NCBI RefSeq assembly: GCF_005144585.1
Contig: NZ_SSMQ01000027.1
Span: 62,001 to 126,000, forward strand
Length of the DNA stretch: 64,000 bases
Direction of reading: 5' to 3'
Source: Polyangium fumosum
GTDB lineage: Bacteria; Myxococcota_A; Polyangia; Polyangiales; Polyangiaceae
The position numbers were made by a program, and so were the translations under genes. This document shows positions 62,978 to 64,000 of the stretch, piece after piece (the stretch's first letter is position 1; each line of letters begins with the position of its first letter). Under the pieces are notes generated by a model. That model was not told the origin of the DNA. It worked only from the letters and a program-made list of their open reading frames with translations, and did not search any database.

Positions 62978-63301
62978 ATGGCGCTCAGAATTTATGACGT
63001 GGCGATCGAGATGCTCAGGACATTGCGGCCGGTGATCGAACGCGTCGGAACGAAGGATCCGAATCTCGGCGATCAGCTACGGCGGGCGGCGACGAGTATT
63101 GCACTGAACCTGAACGAGGGCGCGTATTCGCAGGGAAGGAACGAACGAGCCCGATGGTATACGGCAATGGGTTCGGCGGCAGAGGTCCGCGCGTGCCTGG
63201 AAGTAGCAGAAGCGCTCGGTTACATCGAAAAAGCGGACGAGAACCTGCTCGACACGCTTGACCGTATCGTAGCCACCCTGCATCGCCTCACACGTCGGTA
63301 A
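62978..63301 (+). CDS. Four-helix-bundle protein (23S rRNA intervening-sequence type)
   Basis: 107 aa. GGAGG sits seven bases upstream of the ATG at 62978. The signature is the four-helix-bundle family of rRNA intervening-sequence ORFs and the Avd-like proteins: LRIYDVAIEML, DPNLGDQLRRAATSIALNLN, EGAYSQGRNERARWYTAMGS and AAEVRACLEVAEALGYI. These small pentameric proteins are basic and may bind nucleic acid. It is flanked on both sides by complementary hexanucleotide tracts and has its own RBS. Confidence 0.82.
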   Translation: MALRIYDVAIEMLRTLRPVIERVGTKDPNLGDQLRRAATSIALNLNEGAYSQGRNERARWYTAMGSAAEVRACLEVAEALGYIEKADENLLDTLDRIVATLHRLTRR

Positions 63302-63343
63302 TACCCGAGGCGTGCCGTCCCCCCGCCAGGGCGGCACGCCTTC

Positions 63344-63479
<136 letters not shown>

Positions 63480-63793
63480 GGCCCACCCCACCGCGAGCAC
63501 GCCCGCCGCGCCGCACCCGAGGAGCCATACCGACGGGATGCAAGCACACGGCGCAAAGTCATGGCCACCCCAGGCGAAGGGATGGCGATCGGGCCCACCA
63601 GCGTGCATGATGTGTGTTCAGCTACCGAGGAAAGGCTTGACATCCCCTGCGAGATGAAGCTCGCGTTATGCCCCGAGCGGTCACGCCATGCCGTCTCCCG
63701 CATGCGCGCACGGGCCGGTGGCAAGACCTCGGGGTGGATTCCACACGGGCGACGGGGAAAGGGCTCACGGGGCGCGTGAAAACGGCGCTCGGC
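63480..63793. other. Stretch without a gene
   Basis: I find no supported frame or RNA gene here. Apparent open frames continue through the flanking repeats and have no RBS. Confidence 0.4.
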
Positions 63794-64000
63794 GCGCTCC
63801 GAAAGGTGTCTGCAACGCGTGCAAACGTCACACCCTACGTTCGAGGACCCGTGTGCAACACGTGCAGACGGCAGAACGAACGTTCGTAGACCCGTTTGCA
63901 ACGCGTGCAGACGGCACACGCACGTTCGTAGACCCGTTTGCAACGCGTGCAGACGGCACCACGCACGTTCGAAGACCCGTTTGCAACGCGTGCAGACGGC
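63794..64000. repeat. 36-nt tandem repeats with 6-7-nt spacers
   Basis: One degenerate unit (63794-63829, 25 of 36 matching) and four good units at 63837, 63880, 63922 and 63965. Spacers are 7, 7, 6 and 7 bases. Each unit contains CCGTTTGCAACGCGTGCAG or a near variant with the palindrome ACGCGT. The array continues past the window end. Confidence 0.85.

Noticed and set aside
63794-64000. CRISPR array
   Set aside because: The repeats are of CRISPR length, but the spacers are only 6-7 bases and partly alike, and no cas gene is in the window.

Overview
The window is very GC-rich and densely coded. It looks like chromosome from a myxobacterium, most likely of the Polyangium/Sorangium type. The evidence is a run of lipoproteins with Gly/Ser linkers directly after the lipobox, two proteins with MYXO-CTERM-like tails, a 12-copy myxobacterial disulfide-rich repeat protein, and a large Ser/Thr kinase fused to an AAA-type ATPase and a helical repeat tail. 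I see no rRNA, tRNA, transposase, integrase or CRISPR array.

Layout. 1-1.9 kb: a lipoprotein with a C-terminal HNH nuclease and a small downstream gene, arranged as toxin and immunity. 2-9.5 kb: a membrane protein, the giant kinase, a VWA lipoprotein and a PAS-STAS (RsbR-type) protein. 9.5-15 kb: metabolic genes (alkylsulfatase, EamA exporter carrying an in-frame hairpin insertion, PLP trans-sulfuration enzyme, APH-type kinase). 15-21.4 kb: surface and secreted proteins (disulfide-repeat protein, a PHM-like copper monooxygenase lipoprotein, an ACE-like M2 peptidase), then HAD and VOC enzymes. 21.4-26 kb: three genes of visibly lower GC (secreted Hint protein, membrane-anchored protein, beta-propeller lipoprotein) between two direct copies of an unusual dispersed repeat that carries an RBS and start codon. 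26-30.6 kb: envelope proteins and a twin-hairpin (REPIN-like) inverted repeat. 31-34.4 kb: small cytosolic genes (RRM protein, zinc-finger-like proteins, Rnk, PfpI). 34.4-43.6 kb: an operon of three paralogous lipoproteins of about 1000 residues, joined by ATGA overlaps. 43.7-50.1 kb: NTF2-like protein, SRAP protein, a pseudo-receiver-GAF protein, then a block with an MpaB/Lcp-type oxygenase and a cNMP-binding/methyltransferase fusion. 51.4-55.7 kb: a minus-strand operon of a P-loop NTPase, a membrane-anchored partner and a TPR protein. 55.8-62.7 kb: divergent addB-addA. 62.7-64 kb: a four-helix-bundle gene between inverted hexanucleotide tracts, then a 36-nt tandem repeat array running off the window.

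The strongest candidates for undescribed biology are the NTPase/membrane-partner/TPR operon beside addBA, the four-helix-bundle gene inside inverted hexanucleotide repeats, the triplicated lipoprotein operon, the repeat-flanked Hint cassette and the lipid-anchored PHM-like protein. All functional assignments come from reading translated motifs by eye. No database search was possible.
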